From Thermococcus sp. 21S9 (GTDB lineage: Archaea > Methanobacteriota_B > Thermococci > Thermococcales > Thermococcaceae), in contig NZ_SNUS01000001.1 in assembly GCF_012027635.1 (NCBI RefSeq), forward strand, positions 682,001 through 746,000: 64,000 bases of DNA, in the 5' to 3' direction. Made by a program: the position numbers and the translations under genes. Positions 16,366 to 24,712 of the stretch are shown here, piece by piece. The stretch's first letter is position 1. Each line of letters begins with the position of its first letter. The notes beneath the pieces were generated by a model. It was not told where the DNA came from. It was given only the letters and a program-made list of their open reading frames with translations, and searched no databases.

Positions 16366-16476
16366 AGCCGGTTATCCTTTCTCTTTCCTCTCGCCTTGTC
16401 CAAGAACGGGGTTCTAATGGGTGAAACCTTTTTAACTTCCAGCGGAAACACACCCCTTTAAAAGGGGGTGGTTGGT

Positions 16477-17751
16477 GTGAGCATTCTCATCAGGAACGGT
16501 TACGTTGTTTACGGTGAAAACCCTGAAATTGTGAAGGCTGACGTTCTAATCGAGGGCAACAGAATCGTCGAGGTTAAGAAGGGAATCAACGAGAGCGCGG
16601 ATACAGTCATAGACGCGACCGGAAAGGTCGTTTCGCCCGGTTTCGTTAACCTCCACACCCACTCGCCGATGGGTCTCCTTCGCGGTCTTGCAGATGATTT
16701 ACCGCTGATGGAGTGGCTGGAGAAGCACATCTGGCCGAGGGAAGCCAAACTGACGCGCGAGCACATCAAGGTGGGAGCTTACCTTGGAGCACTCGAGATG
16801 ATTAAGACCGGCACGACAACTTTCCTTGACATGTACTTCCAGATGGACGCGGTGGCCGAGGCAACCCTTGAGGCGGGCCTTCGCGGGTATCTCTCCTATG
16901 GCATGATAGACCTCGGTGACCCCGAGAGGACAGAGAAGGAGATTAAAGAGGCCCTCCGCGAGATGAATGCCATCGAGAGCCTCAACTCGGAGAGGGTCCA
17001 CTTCGTCTTCGGGCCCCACGCGCCCTACACCTGCTCCCTGGCACTGCTGAAAGAAGTTAGGAAGCTCGCGGACGAGCACGGGAAGCTCATAACCATTCAC
17101 GTGGCAGAGACGATGGCAGAGCTCGGAAAGATTCAGGAGCGCTATGGAAAGAGCCCCGTTGTGCTCCTCGACGAAATCGGCTTCTTCGGGAGTGATGTTA
17201 TAATAGCTCACGGCGTCTGGCTCGACAGCAGGGACGTTTCAATCCTCGCGAGGAACGGCGTCACGGTTGCCCACAACCCCGGCTCCAACATGAAGCTCGC
17301 CAGCGGTGTGATGCCCCTCCAGAGACTCCTCAATGCTGGTGTCAACGTCGGCCTCGGAACCGATGGAAGTGCCAGCAACAACAACCTCGACATGGTCGAG
17401 GAGATGAAGCTTGCCGCTTTACTCCACAAGGTCCACAACCTCGACCCGACGGTTGCCGATGCAAGGACGGTTTTCAAGATGGCAACGGTGAACGGCGCAA
17501 AAGCTCTGCGCCTCAACGCCGGCGTCATAAAGCCCGGCTACTTGGCCGATGTGGTTATCTTCGACTTCAACAGGCCCCACCTGAGGCCGGTTCACGACAT
17601 AGTGAGCCACATCGTTTACTCCGCCAACGGCAACGACGTTGAGACGACGATAGTTGACGGAAAGGTTTTAATGCTCGACCGCGAAGTTCTTACGCTGGAT
17701 GAGGAGAAAATACTGAACAGGGCGGAGGAGGTGGCGCGTGAACTATCTTGA
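16477..17751 (+). CDS. mtaD: 5-methylthioadenosine/S-adenosylhomocysteine deaminase-type amidohydrolase
   Basis: Metal-dependent hydrolase, about 424 aa, TIM-barrel amidohydrolase family. The metal site is visible: PGFVNLHTHSPM (HxH), then HVAETMAE, IIAHGVWL and GTDGSASNNNLDM. The aromatic and charged residues fit MTA/SAH deaminase better than cytosine deaminase or atrazine chlorohydrolase, though substrate cannot be settled by reading. GTG 16477 is chosen because GGGGGTGG lies just upstream; GTG 16468 would overlap that site. A promoter-like CCCCTTTAAAAGGGG palindrome (16453-16467) precedes it. The end overlaps the next gene by 14 bases, so it is coupled to the DUF835 gene. Confidence 0.9.
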   Translation: MSILIRNGYVVYGENPEIVKADVLIEGNRIVEVKKGINESADTVIDATGKVVSPGFVNLHTHSPMGLLRGLADDLPLMEWLEKHIWPREAKLTREHIKVGAYLGALEMIKTGTTTFLDMYFQMDAVAEATLEAGLRGYLSYGMIDLGDPERTEKEIKEALREMNAIESLNSERVHFVFGPHAPYTCSLALLKEVRKLADEHGKLITIHVAETMAELGKIQERYGKSPVVLLDEIGFFGSDVIIAHGVWLDSRDVSILARNGVTVAHNPGSNMKLASGVMPLQRLLNAGVNVGLGTDGSASNNNLDMVEEMKLAALLHKVHNLDPTVADARTVFKMATVNGAKALRLNAGVIKPGYLADVVIFDFNRPHLRPVHDIVSHIVYSANGNDVETTIVDGKVLMLDREVLTLDEEKILNRAEEVARELS

Positions 17752-18721
17752 CCTGTTCCTCGGCATTGCACTGCTCGTCTCCTACGTTCTCCTGTTTTAC
17801 AACTACCACCTTACTGGCCGGAAGGCGCTCCTCTACTACTCTCTGGCCTGGCTGAGCCTGGCCGTTCCCGTTTTCTCCGCCGATAGGGGGGTTTACATCG
17901 TCGGCTTGGCCTTTTTCTCGGCATTCTTGTGGGCAGGTAACGTTGAGGCGATAGACGAGCTGACCCTGAACGATGAAACCGCGAGGAGCCTTCTCTACCT
18001 TTCGATACTCCCGGTGCTCATGGTTTTCCTCTTCTATCCGGAGCATGAGACGTCAACCTCTGTTCTACTCGGTCTTTGGATTGTGCTCTCGGCGGTTCTC
18101 CTGGCCATGTATGGGGGAAGGGTATTGACTCCGATGGCCGTCCTTCAGGGGTTCCTCGGTGTCGTCGTGGCTCTTTCGGGTCTGATTCCGTTCTTCCGGC
18201 TCCGCCTGGTTCCAGCTTTCATCGGTGTTGTCCTGGCCTTTGAGTCAATTAGAACCTTCCTGAGAACGTCTTTTGTGGGGGACTTCTCCATATGCTCCAT
18301 CAAGGACGTGAGCCTCGATGAAAAGCCCGGTTTGTTCATGGTTCAGTCTCTCCCCGAGGACGTGCTCTCGTCGGCCCTCGTTTTCTCGCGGGTTCCGCGG
18401 GACGTCCCCAACTGGTTCTGGATAACGACCGTTCACGATGAGCGGGCAATTTCTCCTACGAACCTTCCCAAAATCCTTGATATGGCTGTCAAGTTCATGA
18501 AGGAAGCGGAGGAAGCCGGTAAAAAGCCAATCATCGTTATTGACGGCCTTGACTATCTCGTTCTTGAGAACGGCTTTTCCAGCGTGCTAAAGTTCCTCTC
18601 CGCGCTCAGAGACTATGCCCTCATCCACGGCGCGACGGTTTTCATAGTTGGAAGCGATAACTTCCTCTCTGAAAGGGAGAGAAAGCTCCTGAGAAACATA
18701 CTGGGTGAGGGCAATGCTTGA
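17738..18721 (+). CDS. DUF835 membrane protein
   Basis: 327 aa. About six or seven membrane helices fill residues 1-170 (LFLGIALLVSYVLLFYNYHLTGR, then several more up to VPAFIGVVLAFESIRTFL). A soluble C-terminal domain (about 195-327) has the DUF835 pattern: FMVQSLPEDVLSSALVFSRVPRDVPNWFWITTV, then KPIIVIDGLDYLVLENGFSSVLKFLSALRDYA. The family is common in Thermococcales and resembles RecA/KaiC-like sensor domains without a P-loop; function unknown. GTG 17738 has GGAGGTGG four bases upstream. It overlaps the deaminase by 14 bases and the macro-domain gene by 8, which suggests translational coupling. Confidence 0.88.
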   Translation: MNYLDLFLGIALLVSYVLLFYNYHLTGRKALLYYSLAWLSLAVPVFSADRGVYIVGLAFFSAFLWAGNVEAIDELTLNDETARSLLYLSILPVLMVFLFYPEHETSTSVLLGLWIVLSAVLLAMYGGRVLTPMAVLQGFLGVVVALSGLIPFFRLRLVPAFIGVVLAFESIRTFLRTSFVGDFSICSIKDVSLDEKPGLFMVQSLPEDVLSSALVFSRVPRDVPNWFWITTVHDERAISPTNLPKILDMAVKFMKEAEEAGKKPIIVIDGLDYLVLENGFSSVLKFLSALRDYALIHGATVFIVGSDNFLSERERKLLRNILGEGNA

Positions 18722-19265
18722 GGTCGTCAAGGGCGACATTACCCGCTTTCCGGCCGAGGCCATCGTGAACGCCGCGAACCGCTACCTCGAGCACGGTGGT
18801 GGCGTTGCTTACGCCATAGCCAAAGCCGCCGCTGGAGACGTCCGCGAGTACATCAGGGTAAGCAAAGAAGCTATGCTGGAACAGCTTGGGAAGGGCTCAA
18901 TAGAGCACGGTGAGGTCGTTGTAACGCCCCCGATGAGGCTTGAGCGTCACGGGGTTAAGTACGTCATTCACACTGTTGGCCCGTACTGCGGGGGAGTGTG
19001 GGATGCGGATAAGCGGGAGAAGCTCAGGAGGGCAATCCTCGGGGCCTTAAGAAAGGCCGACGAGCTGGGCGTTAAGAGCGTGGCATTCCCCGCCATAAGC
19101 GCCGGAATCTACGGCTGTCCGCTTGAAGAAGTTGTGAGGGCCTTCAAGGAAACCGTTGAGGAGTTCTTGAGGGAAGCTAAGAGCGTGGAGAAGGTTTATC
19201 TCGTTCTGTACTCTGACGATGCCTACCGGACGGCGCTCGAGGTTCTTCACCAAAAACGTTATTAA
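18714..19265 (+). CDS. macro-domain ADP-ribose-binding protein
   Basis: 183 aa, a single macro domain. Signature KGDITRFPAEAIVNAANRYLEHGGGVAYAIAKAAG-like opening (residues about 5-40), YVIHTVGPYCGG, and VAFPAISAGIYGCPLEEV in the ribose/phosphate loop. Such proteins remove or bind ADP-ribose or O-acetyl-ADP-ribose. ATG 18714 follows GGGTGAGG; GTG 18705 is a weaker choice. Overlaps DUF835 by 8 bases, so it is in the same operon. A few genes later comes the NAD(P)HX repair enzyme, so the neighbourhood has a nucleotide and NAD-derivative theme (inference). Confidence 0.93.
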   Translation: MLEVVKGDITRFPAEAIVNAANRYLEHGGGVAYAIAKAAAGDVREYIRVSKEAMLEQLGKGSIEHGEVVVTPPMRLERHGVKYVIHTVGPYCGGVWDADKREKLRRAILGALRKADELGVKSVAFPAISAGIYGCPLEEVVRAFKETVEEFLREAKSVEKVYLVLYSDDAYRTALEVLHQKRY

Positions 19266-19299
19266 GTCCTCGGCCTTTTTCTATTCATTGGTGGTAACA

Positions 19300-19575
19300 A
19301 TGGCATCATCGTGTAGGGAAACCGTCCTTAGGGTGGGTGTTGCCCTCGTCGTTCTCTACCTGACGGGCTTTTTAATCCTCTACGATGCCATACGGAAGAT
19401 GATATGCCTCTCCGTCGATTGCAGTCAGTACTGGGGTCCCTACGCATCTGAGAGCCCGGTCTACGGTCTCGACTTTTTTGTGATGGTCTTCATCGTTGGA
19501 ACACTGTTCCTGACTGCCGTGCTCTACTACAACGCCCTTCCCACGGCGAGCGAAAAGGGGAAGGAGGAATCTTAA
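19300..19575 (+). CDS. small two-helix membrane protein
   Basis: 91 aa, unrecognised. Two membrane segments (about 12-30, VGVALVVLYLTGFLILY, and about 58-80, FFVMVFIVGTLFLTAVLYY) flank an extracellular-type loop with two Cys (MICLSVDC). ATG 19300 has GGTGGT five bases upstream. Starts 35 bases after the macro-domain gene. No function suggested. Confidence 0.65.
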   Translation: MASSCRETVLRVGVALVVLYLTGFLILYDAIRKMICLSVDCSQYWGPYASESPVYGLDFFVMVFIVGTLFLTAVLYYNALPTASEKGKEES

Positions 19576-19719
19576 ACGACTCGTTAACTCTCATAATCCC
19601 ATTTTCCCATTCTGTTGTGAGGTTACTCTTTTTCTTGGGCGTTTCCTTGGCGGTATTTTGACCTTCCCGACGACTGAAAACGATTTAATACGTTGAACCC
19701 AACAATCAACGGTGATACC

Positions 19720-21162
19720 ATGAGAATCGAGGACGTTTACGTCTGGGACATCAACGCCAAGTGGCTCGGCATAACCCCTCACCAGCTCATGGAGAACGCG
19801 GGAGCGGGAGTAGCGAGGACGATAGAGGAGCGCTTTGGAAAGGGCCTCAGGATTGCGGTCTTCTCGGGAACCGGGAATAACGGCGGGGACGGCTTCGTCG
19901 TTGCGAGGCATTTGAGCTTCGAGAACGACGTCACGGTTTTTCTGGTTGGAGACGAGGCGAAGATAAGGAGCGAGGAAGCCAGGCACAACTGGGAAATCCT
20001 GAAGGGTCTTGACTTCGTGAAAATCAAAGTTCTCAAGGATTCCACCTACATAAGGTCCCTCGACCTGAGCGGTTACGACGTCATCGTCGATGCCCTCCTC
20101 GGAGCGGGCACGAGGGGCGAGCCGAGAGAGCCGGTACGCTCGGCAATCGAGAAAATCAACGAATATAGTGGGAAGGCAAAAATCGTCAGCGTCGACCTGC
20201 CGAGCGGTTACCCGAGCGACGTCCGCGTTAAAGCTGACTTCGCAGTGACTTTCCAGTGGGACAAGGAGGAGTACGAGGGCTTTGAGAGGGTCGTAGTTAA
20301 GATAGGCTATCCCAGGGAGCTCTACCACCTCGTCGGGCCGGGGGATGCAAAGTTCGCGCTCAGGAAGAGGGGCCAGCACAAGGGGCAGAACGGCAGGCTT
20401 CTGGTCATCGGTGGCAGTTCAAGCTATTACGGCGCACCGTACCTTGCCTCCAGGGGGGCGAGCTACCTCGTCGACCTCGTTTACCTCGCGATGCCGGCCG
20501 AACCTGCGAAGAGGATAAGCGACCCGGACCTGATTCTGAGGCCCTTCCCGGGCGGGGACTTCTCGAAAGAGCGCCTTGATGACCTTCTCAAGCTGACCGA
20601 GAAAGTAGATGCGGTTGTTCTCGGTCCAGGGCTCGGTCTCGCTGACGAAACAAAGGAGTTCGTTAGAGAGTTCGTGAGGCGCTGTGAGAAGCCTATTGTA
20701 ATCGATGCTGACGGACTGAAGGCGATAGCCGAGGATTTGAGCGTTCTCAAGGGTAAGACCTTCGTCCTCACGCCCCACGCAGGTGAGTTCAAAGCCCTCT
20801 TCGGCGTCAAGCCCCCAGAGGAGCTGATTGAGCGCGCCAGGCTTGTCAAGGAGAAGGCCCGGGAAATCGGTGGAGTAATCCTCCTCAAGGGGGCATACGA
20901 TATCATAAGCGACGGAGAAACCTGGAAGTACAACAGAACAGGCAACCGGGGAATGACGACCGGTGGAACGGGTGACGTTTTGGCCGGCCTCGTCGGGGCC
21001 CTGCTCGCTCTCGGAAACTCTCCTCTGCGGTCGGCCTCGGTTGGTGCCTTCCTCAACGGCCTCGCCGGCGACGTGGTGAAAGAAGAGCTTGGAGAAAACT
21101 TCACTGCCCTTGAGCTCGCGAAACGGATTCCAAAGGCCGTAAAATGGGTGGAGGAGTTTTGA
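19720..21162 (+). CDS. nnr: bifunctional NAD(P)HX epimerase / ADP-dependent NAD(P)HX dehydratase
   Basis: Metabolite repair enzyme of 480 aa. It converts hydrated NADH/NADPH back to the normal cofactors. The N-terminal epimerase domain (about 1-210, YjeF_N) has GTGNNGGDGFVVARHL. The C-terminal ribokinase-like dehydratase domain (about 215-480) has VIGGSSSYYGAPYLAS, LGPGLGL, DADGLKAI, LTPHAGEF and the nucleotide loop GNRGMTTGGTGDVLAG. ATG 19720 follows GGTGAT, with GATTTAATA about 30 bases upstream. Its own promoter separates it from the preceding operon. Confidence 0.96.
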   Translation: MRIEDVYVWDINAKWLGITPHQLMENAGAGVARTIEERFGKGLRIAVFSGTGNNGGDGFVVARHLSFENDVTVFLVGDEAKIRSEEARHNWEILKGLDFVKIKVLKDSTYIRSLDLSGYDVIVDALLGAGTRGEPREPVRSAIEKINEYSGKAKIVSVDLPSGYPSDVRVKADFAVTFQWDKEEYEGFERVVVKIGYPRELYHLVGPGDAKFALRKRGQHKGQNGRLLVIGGSSSYYGAPYLASRGASYLVDLVYLAMPAEPAKRISDPDLILRPFPGGDFSKERLDDLLKLTEKVDAVVLGPGLGLADETKEFVREFVRRCEKPIVIDADGLKAIAEDLSVLKGKTFVLTPHAGEFKALFGVKPPEELIERARLVKEKAREIGGVILLKGAYDIISDGETWKYNRTGNRGMTTGGTGDVLAGLVGALLALGNSPLRSASVGAFLNGLAGDVVKEELGENFTALELAKRIPKAVKWVEEF

Positions 21163-21203
21163 CTTTGTCCTCCTCTGTCCTGTTTTTAGCTTTTGAGTCC
21201 GGA

Positions 21204-21761
21204 CTATATCTCTATCAGCTTCTTGACCTTCTTGGCCATTTCGCAGAGTTCGCAACTCTGGAGGAAGACGAGCATGTTGAGAAAGTGGAAGAGCTCTATC
21301 TCGCTCATCTCCACGTTGGCCTCGGATATCCTCCGGATTATATGCTGTGAGTTGAGCTCAATCTCATCCAGAATTTCCTTTACGAGCATCCTGAGCTTTT
21401 CCCTGTCCTTCACGTGAATCCCGGCTTTCTCGAGTATGTTCACGAGCCTGTCCGCCTCTACCTGAAGGTAGGCCTGACGGAAGTTCTCGATGCTCTCGTG
21501 CGGTTCGGCTTTTATGAGGAAGAGCCTCGCGGTTCTGCCGTAGAGCTTCTCGTTGCCCTCAGTCCCGAGTTCCTCAACGAAGCCGGCCTTCTCAAGGGCC
21601 TTTATGTGGCGGTAAATGGTTGTTCTGTCCCTGCCTATCGCCATGCTGAGCTCCCATATCGTCATCGGCCTCTGCCTGAGGAGCTGGAGTATCTTGAACC
21701 TAGTCTCCTCCGACAGGACCTTAACCTTCTCGGGCTGGGTTATGATTAGAACTTCCCTCAC
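21204..21761 (-). CDS. ArsR-type winged-helix regulator (second of a pair)
   Basis: 185 aa. An N-terminal winged helix (about 15-75) has ETRFKILQLLRQRPMTIWELSMAIGRDRTTIYRHIKALEKAGFVEE, then the wing EKLYGRTARLFLI. A long helical C-terminal half (about 85-185) probably dimerises and ends with a CELC pair. Paralogue of the 194-residue regulator two genes upstream. The GTG at 21761 directly follows the DUF211 stop, with GGAGGAG 9-15 bases upstream. Last gene of a three-gene operon. Ligand unknown. Confidence 0.88.
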   Translation of the reverse strand: MREVLIITQPEKVKVLSEETRFKILQLLRQRPMTIWELSMAIGRDRTTIYRHIKALEKAGFVEELGTEGNEKLYGRTARLFLIKAEPHESIENFRQAYLQVEADRLVNILEKAGIHVKDREKLRMLVKEILDEIELNSQHIIRRISEANVEMSEIELFHFLNMLVFLQSCELCEMAKKVKKLIEI

Positions 21762-22067
21762 TCAGTACTCCTCCAGCTTGTCCTGCGGGGTTTCCTCCTC
21801 CTCGACGATTCTCCTCCCCGCGGCAACCATATCGATGCTGTGCACCACACCGCCGAACTCCTCTATCGTCCTGACTATCTCGTCGTAGTCGAGGTCGTCG
21901 CCCATTATCGTTATCTTGACGTTCTCCGTCTCCTTGTCAATCTCGACGAGCGTGATGTTGACTCCCTCGACTCCCTCGAGCTCGCTCAGTCCGAGGGCCA
22001 GCTCCGTGACTATCGGCTGGTGGGGCTTGAGCACGTCCAGCACGAGAAGCCTTATTCCCCTCGCCAT
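21762..22067 (-). CDS. DUF211 protein
   Basis: 101 aa. The opening MARGIRLLVLDVLKPHQPIVTELALGLSELEGVEGVNITLVEID is the family signature, a ferredoxin-like beta-alpha-beta fold. Function is not known; a metal- or ligand-binding partner of the flanking regulators is possible. ATG 22067 is chosen over GTG 22076, which would overlap the previous stop. Sits between two paralogous winged-helix regulators. Confidence 0.9.
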   Translation of the reverse strand: MARGIRLLVLDVLKPHQPIVTELALGLSELEGVEGVNITLVEIDKETENVKITIMGDDLDYDEIVRTIEEFGGVVHSIDMVAAGRRIVEEEETPQDKLEEY

Positions 22068-22072
22068 ATCAA

Positions 22073-22648
22073 TCACTTCTTGAGCAGTTCACCGAGCTTC
22101 TTGAGGAGTTCGAGGCTCTCCTCGTCGCGTCCCATCCTGGCCATCGCGAGCCAGTCTATGGCGTGGATTATGTCCTCGTTGGAGAACTCCTTGAGCCTCT
22201 CCTCGTTGGCCTCAATCTCCTCTGAAATCTCGGTCTTGAACTCGTGCTCCTTCTTGAGGAGCTCGTCCATAACGTTGAGGAGCTCGCCCTCGTCAAACTC
22301 GTAGCCGAGGGCCCTGAAGATGTCAAGCTTCGTCTTGAGCTTCGAGCGGGCGAAGTACCTTAACTCCTCGTCGCCGAGATAGAGGTTGATGTAGAACGCG
22401 TCGGCGGTCCTTCCGTAGTACTTTTCAACCAAGTTGCCCTTCATCTCGGTCCTCTTGACCTCGACGAGGCCCGCTTCCTTGAGCTTCTCGATGTGGTGGT
22501 AAACCGTCTGTGGAGTTTTTCCGAGAATTTCGCTGAGCTGTGAAATAGTCATCTCCCTGTTCCGCAGTAGGGCTAATATTTTTCTCCTCGTGTCCTCAAG
22601 CATCAGCTTTATGACTTCTGGATCTGTTATCACCTTCACCTTAGACAT
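22073..22648 (-). CDS. ArsR-type winged-helix regulator (first of a pair)
   Basis: 191 aa. A winged helix (about 10-75) has TRRKILALLRNREMTISQLSEILGKTPQTVYHHIEKLKEAGLVEVKRTE, and the wing YYGRTADAFYINL is the same as in the downstream paralogue. The C-terminal half is highly charged and helical. It resembles the ArsR-like protein PH1932 of P. horikoshii as I recall it. ATG 22648 has GGGTGG a few bases upstream. Divergent from acdA over a 179-base spacer, so acdA or its own operon may be its target. Confidence 0.88.
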   Translation of the reverse strand: MSKVKVITDPEVIKLMLEDTRRKILALLRNREMTISQLSEILGKTPQTVYHHIEKLKEAGLVEVKRTEMKGNLVEKYYGRTADAFYINLYLGDEELRYFARSKLKTKLDIFRALGYEFDEGELLNVMDELLKKEHEFKTEISEEIEANEERLKEFSNEDIIHAIDWLAMARMGRDEESLELLKKLGELLKK

Positions 22649-22827
22649 TATGACCACCCAATCTTAACGCTCCAACGTTTCTTTAAACGCTCAGGTGTTT
22701 TAACCTTTTCCCCGCCGGTAGCTTTATATATGTAAAGGGGAACCGCCTTTAAAAAGTCTCCTGGATAAAACGTCCACCCTCGGAAGCCTTAAATAACATC
22801 GACCGAAAAAACTTCGGAGGTGGTTGC
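22649..22827. promoter_or_regulatory. divergent promoter region between regulator operon and acdA
   Basis: Boxes seen: GCTTTATATATG (22720-22731; can serve either strand) and GCCTTAAATAAC (22784-22795) for acdA, followed by GGAGGTGG before ATG 22828. Near the regulator start, AACG-containing half-sites repeat (TTAACGCTCCAACG, TTTAAACGCTCAGG) and could be operators. Confidence 0.5.
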
Positions 22828-24231
22828 ATGGGGAGCCTCGACTTCCTGTTTTACCCCAAGAGCGTCGCTGTCATAGGTGCCTCCCACGTGCCCGGGAAGG
22901 TTGGAAACGCCATAATGCGCTCGATGACACTTCGCTTCAGCGGCAAGGTTTATGCCGTCAACGTCAAGGGCGGTGAAATCGAAGTCAACGGGAAGAAGTT
23001 CAAGGTCTACAGAAGCATCAAGGAGATTCCCGATGAGATTGACGTCGCGGTCATCGCGGTTCCTGCCAAGTTTGTGCCCGACGTTATAGACGAGTGCGGT
23101 GAGAAGGGCGTCAAGGGCGCGATAGTTATCTCCGCCGGCTTCAAAGAGGCCGGAAGGGCCGACCTTGAGGAAGAACTCGTTAAGCGCGCCAGGAAGTGGG
23201 GAATAAGGCTCGTCGGTCCGAACTGTCTCGGCGTCACGAACCTCGAGAACGGCTTCGACTGTAACTTCAACCCGCCAGAGAGGCAGGCCAGACCGCCCTT
23301 CGGAAAGGTCGCCTTCATGAGTCAGAGCGGAGCCTTCGGAGCGGCAATCCTCGACTGGGCCGCGAGGGAGAAAATCGGAATGAGCAAGTTCATCAGCCTC
23401 GGCAACATGGCGGACCTCGACGAGAGCGACTTCATGGACTACCTCGGCGACGACGAGAAGACGGGCGTTATAACCGGCTACCTTGAGGGTGTTAAGGACG
23501 GAAGGAAGTTCCTCGAGACGGCAAAGCGCGTTACGCTCAAGAAGCCCGTCGTGATTCTCAAGAGCGGAAGGACCGAGGCCGGTGCCAAAGCGGCCGCAAG
23601 CCACACAGGCTCACTCGCGGGTTCCTACGCGATTTACAGGGCCGCCTTTGAGCAGAGCGGTGTTCTGGAAGCGACCACGATGAGACAGCTCTTCAACTAC
23701 GCGAAGGTCCTGGCAATGCAGAAGCCGGCCAAAGGCGACCGCGTCGCGATAGTCACCAACGGCGGTGGAGCAGGAGTTATGATGAGCGACGGCCTGCTCG
23801 AGCGCGGTTTGAAGATGGCGGAGCTTAGCGAGGAGACGCTTAAGAAGTTCGAGGAGGACGTCAAGGCCGGAAAGCTCCCGGCTCACATGTCATACAAGAA
23901 CCCGATTGACGTTATAGGCGACGCCCCGTCGAGCAGGTACGAGATAGCCATGCGCTACGCCCTCGAAGACCCGAACGTTGACGTTCTCGTCGTCATCGCG
24001 CTCTTCCAGAGCCCGGCCCTCGACGAGGGAATCATTGACGCGGTCGAGAGAATGAAGGCCTACGGCAAGCCGATTGTCTTCGTCGCCCCCGGTGGAGACT
24101 TCCCGCACAAGATGGCGAGGAACATCGAGCAGAAGGGCATTCCGGTCTACGAGACCACCGAGGACGCGGTCGATGCCGTCTATGCCCTCGTCAAGTACGG
24201 CGAGTGGCTCAGGGAGAACGGAAAGCTCTGA
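22828..24231 (+). CDS. acdA: acetyl-CoA synthetase (ADP-forming) alpha subunit
   Basis: 467 aa. It makes ATP from acyl-CoA, ADP and phosphate, the main energy-yielding step of sugar and peptide fermentation in Thermococcales. The CoA-binding domain (about 5-130) has SVAVIGASHVPGKVGNAI. Two succinyl-CoA-ligase-like domains follow, with AASHTGSLAG carrying the phosphorylated His near residue 257. The beta subunit is not in the window, as expected because the subunits are often encoded separately. ATG 22828 follows GGAGGTGG. A run CCCTTTTTC after the stop is a likely terminator. Confidence 0.96.
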   Translation: MGSLDFLFYPKSVAVIGASHVPGKVGNAIMRSMTLRFSGKVYAVNVKGGEIEVNGKKFKVYRSIKEIPDEIDVAVIAVPAKFVPDVIDECGEKGVKGAIVISAGFKEAGRADLEEELVKRARKWGIRLVGPNCLGVTNLENGFDCNFNPPERQARPPFGKVAFMSQSGAFGAAILDWAAREKIGMSKFISLGNMADLDESDFMDYLGDDEKTGVITGYLEGVKDGRKFLETAKRVTLKKPVVILKSGRTEAGAKAAASHTGSLAGSYAIYRAAFEQSGVLEATTMRQLFNYAKVLAMQKPAKGDRVAIVTNGGGAGVMMSDGLLERGLKMAELSEETLKKFEEDVKAGKLPAHMSYKNPIDVIGDAPSSRYEIAMRYALEDPNVDVLVVIALFQSPALDEGIIDAVERMKAYGKPIVFVAPGGDFPHKMARNIEQKGIPVYETTEDAVDAVYALVKYGEWLRENGKL

Positions 24232-24712
24232 GCCCTTTTTCTTTCTCTCTCACTTTCAGGTTTCTGTATTCCTTGGAAAATGGCTTTTTGTAGGGGATTT
24301 TGCTTGGAACGGCGTTCTTATGTCGTTGGAAATTGATTTTCGCTTTTTCAAAATCGTGACGTTTTGTTTTATTTTTGATAACTAATGTAACGGATTTATC
24401 TTGCGATTCTGGACAGGGACTTCCTTAATCCCGAATTTCTCTACAACCTGTTAAAAACACTTTGTTTTTTCGTTAAAGCTTTTTCAACATTAGATTTTTG
24501 AAACACTCGTCTAATTAACTCCTGGAAATCTCACGTGCATTGTTGTCTATTCTGTTCTTCGGAAGGTTTTTGATTTGTACTGCCCTGTTTGGGGTGGCTC
24601 CCTTCTCCAATTCCAAGGCATTACAGACGTTCTTTTCAGGGGATTTCCAGAAAGGCTTAAATATTGGGGGCCATTCTTCCTTTGTTGGGCGGAAGAATGA
24701 ATTTCGCGCCCT
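24232..24712 (+). promoter_or_regulatory. CRISPR leader
   Basis: About 480 AT-rich bases without a supportable gene between acdA and the first repeat. It contains the acdA terminator T-runs (24233-24250) and, near the array, GGCTTAAATATTGGGGG (24655-24671), a TATA box about 50 bases before the first repeat. Leader placement on this side agrees with the degenerate repeat at the opposite end. A small frame at 24540-24722 is not credible. Confidence 0.75.

Noticed and set aside
16453-16467. CCCCTTTAAAAGGGG as a regulator operator or terminator hairpin
   Set aside because: It is most simply the promoter/ribosome-site stretch before the deaminase gene; symmetry may be accidental.
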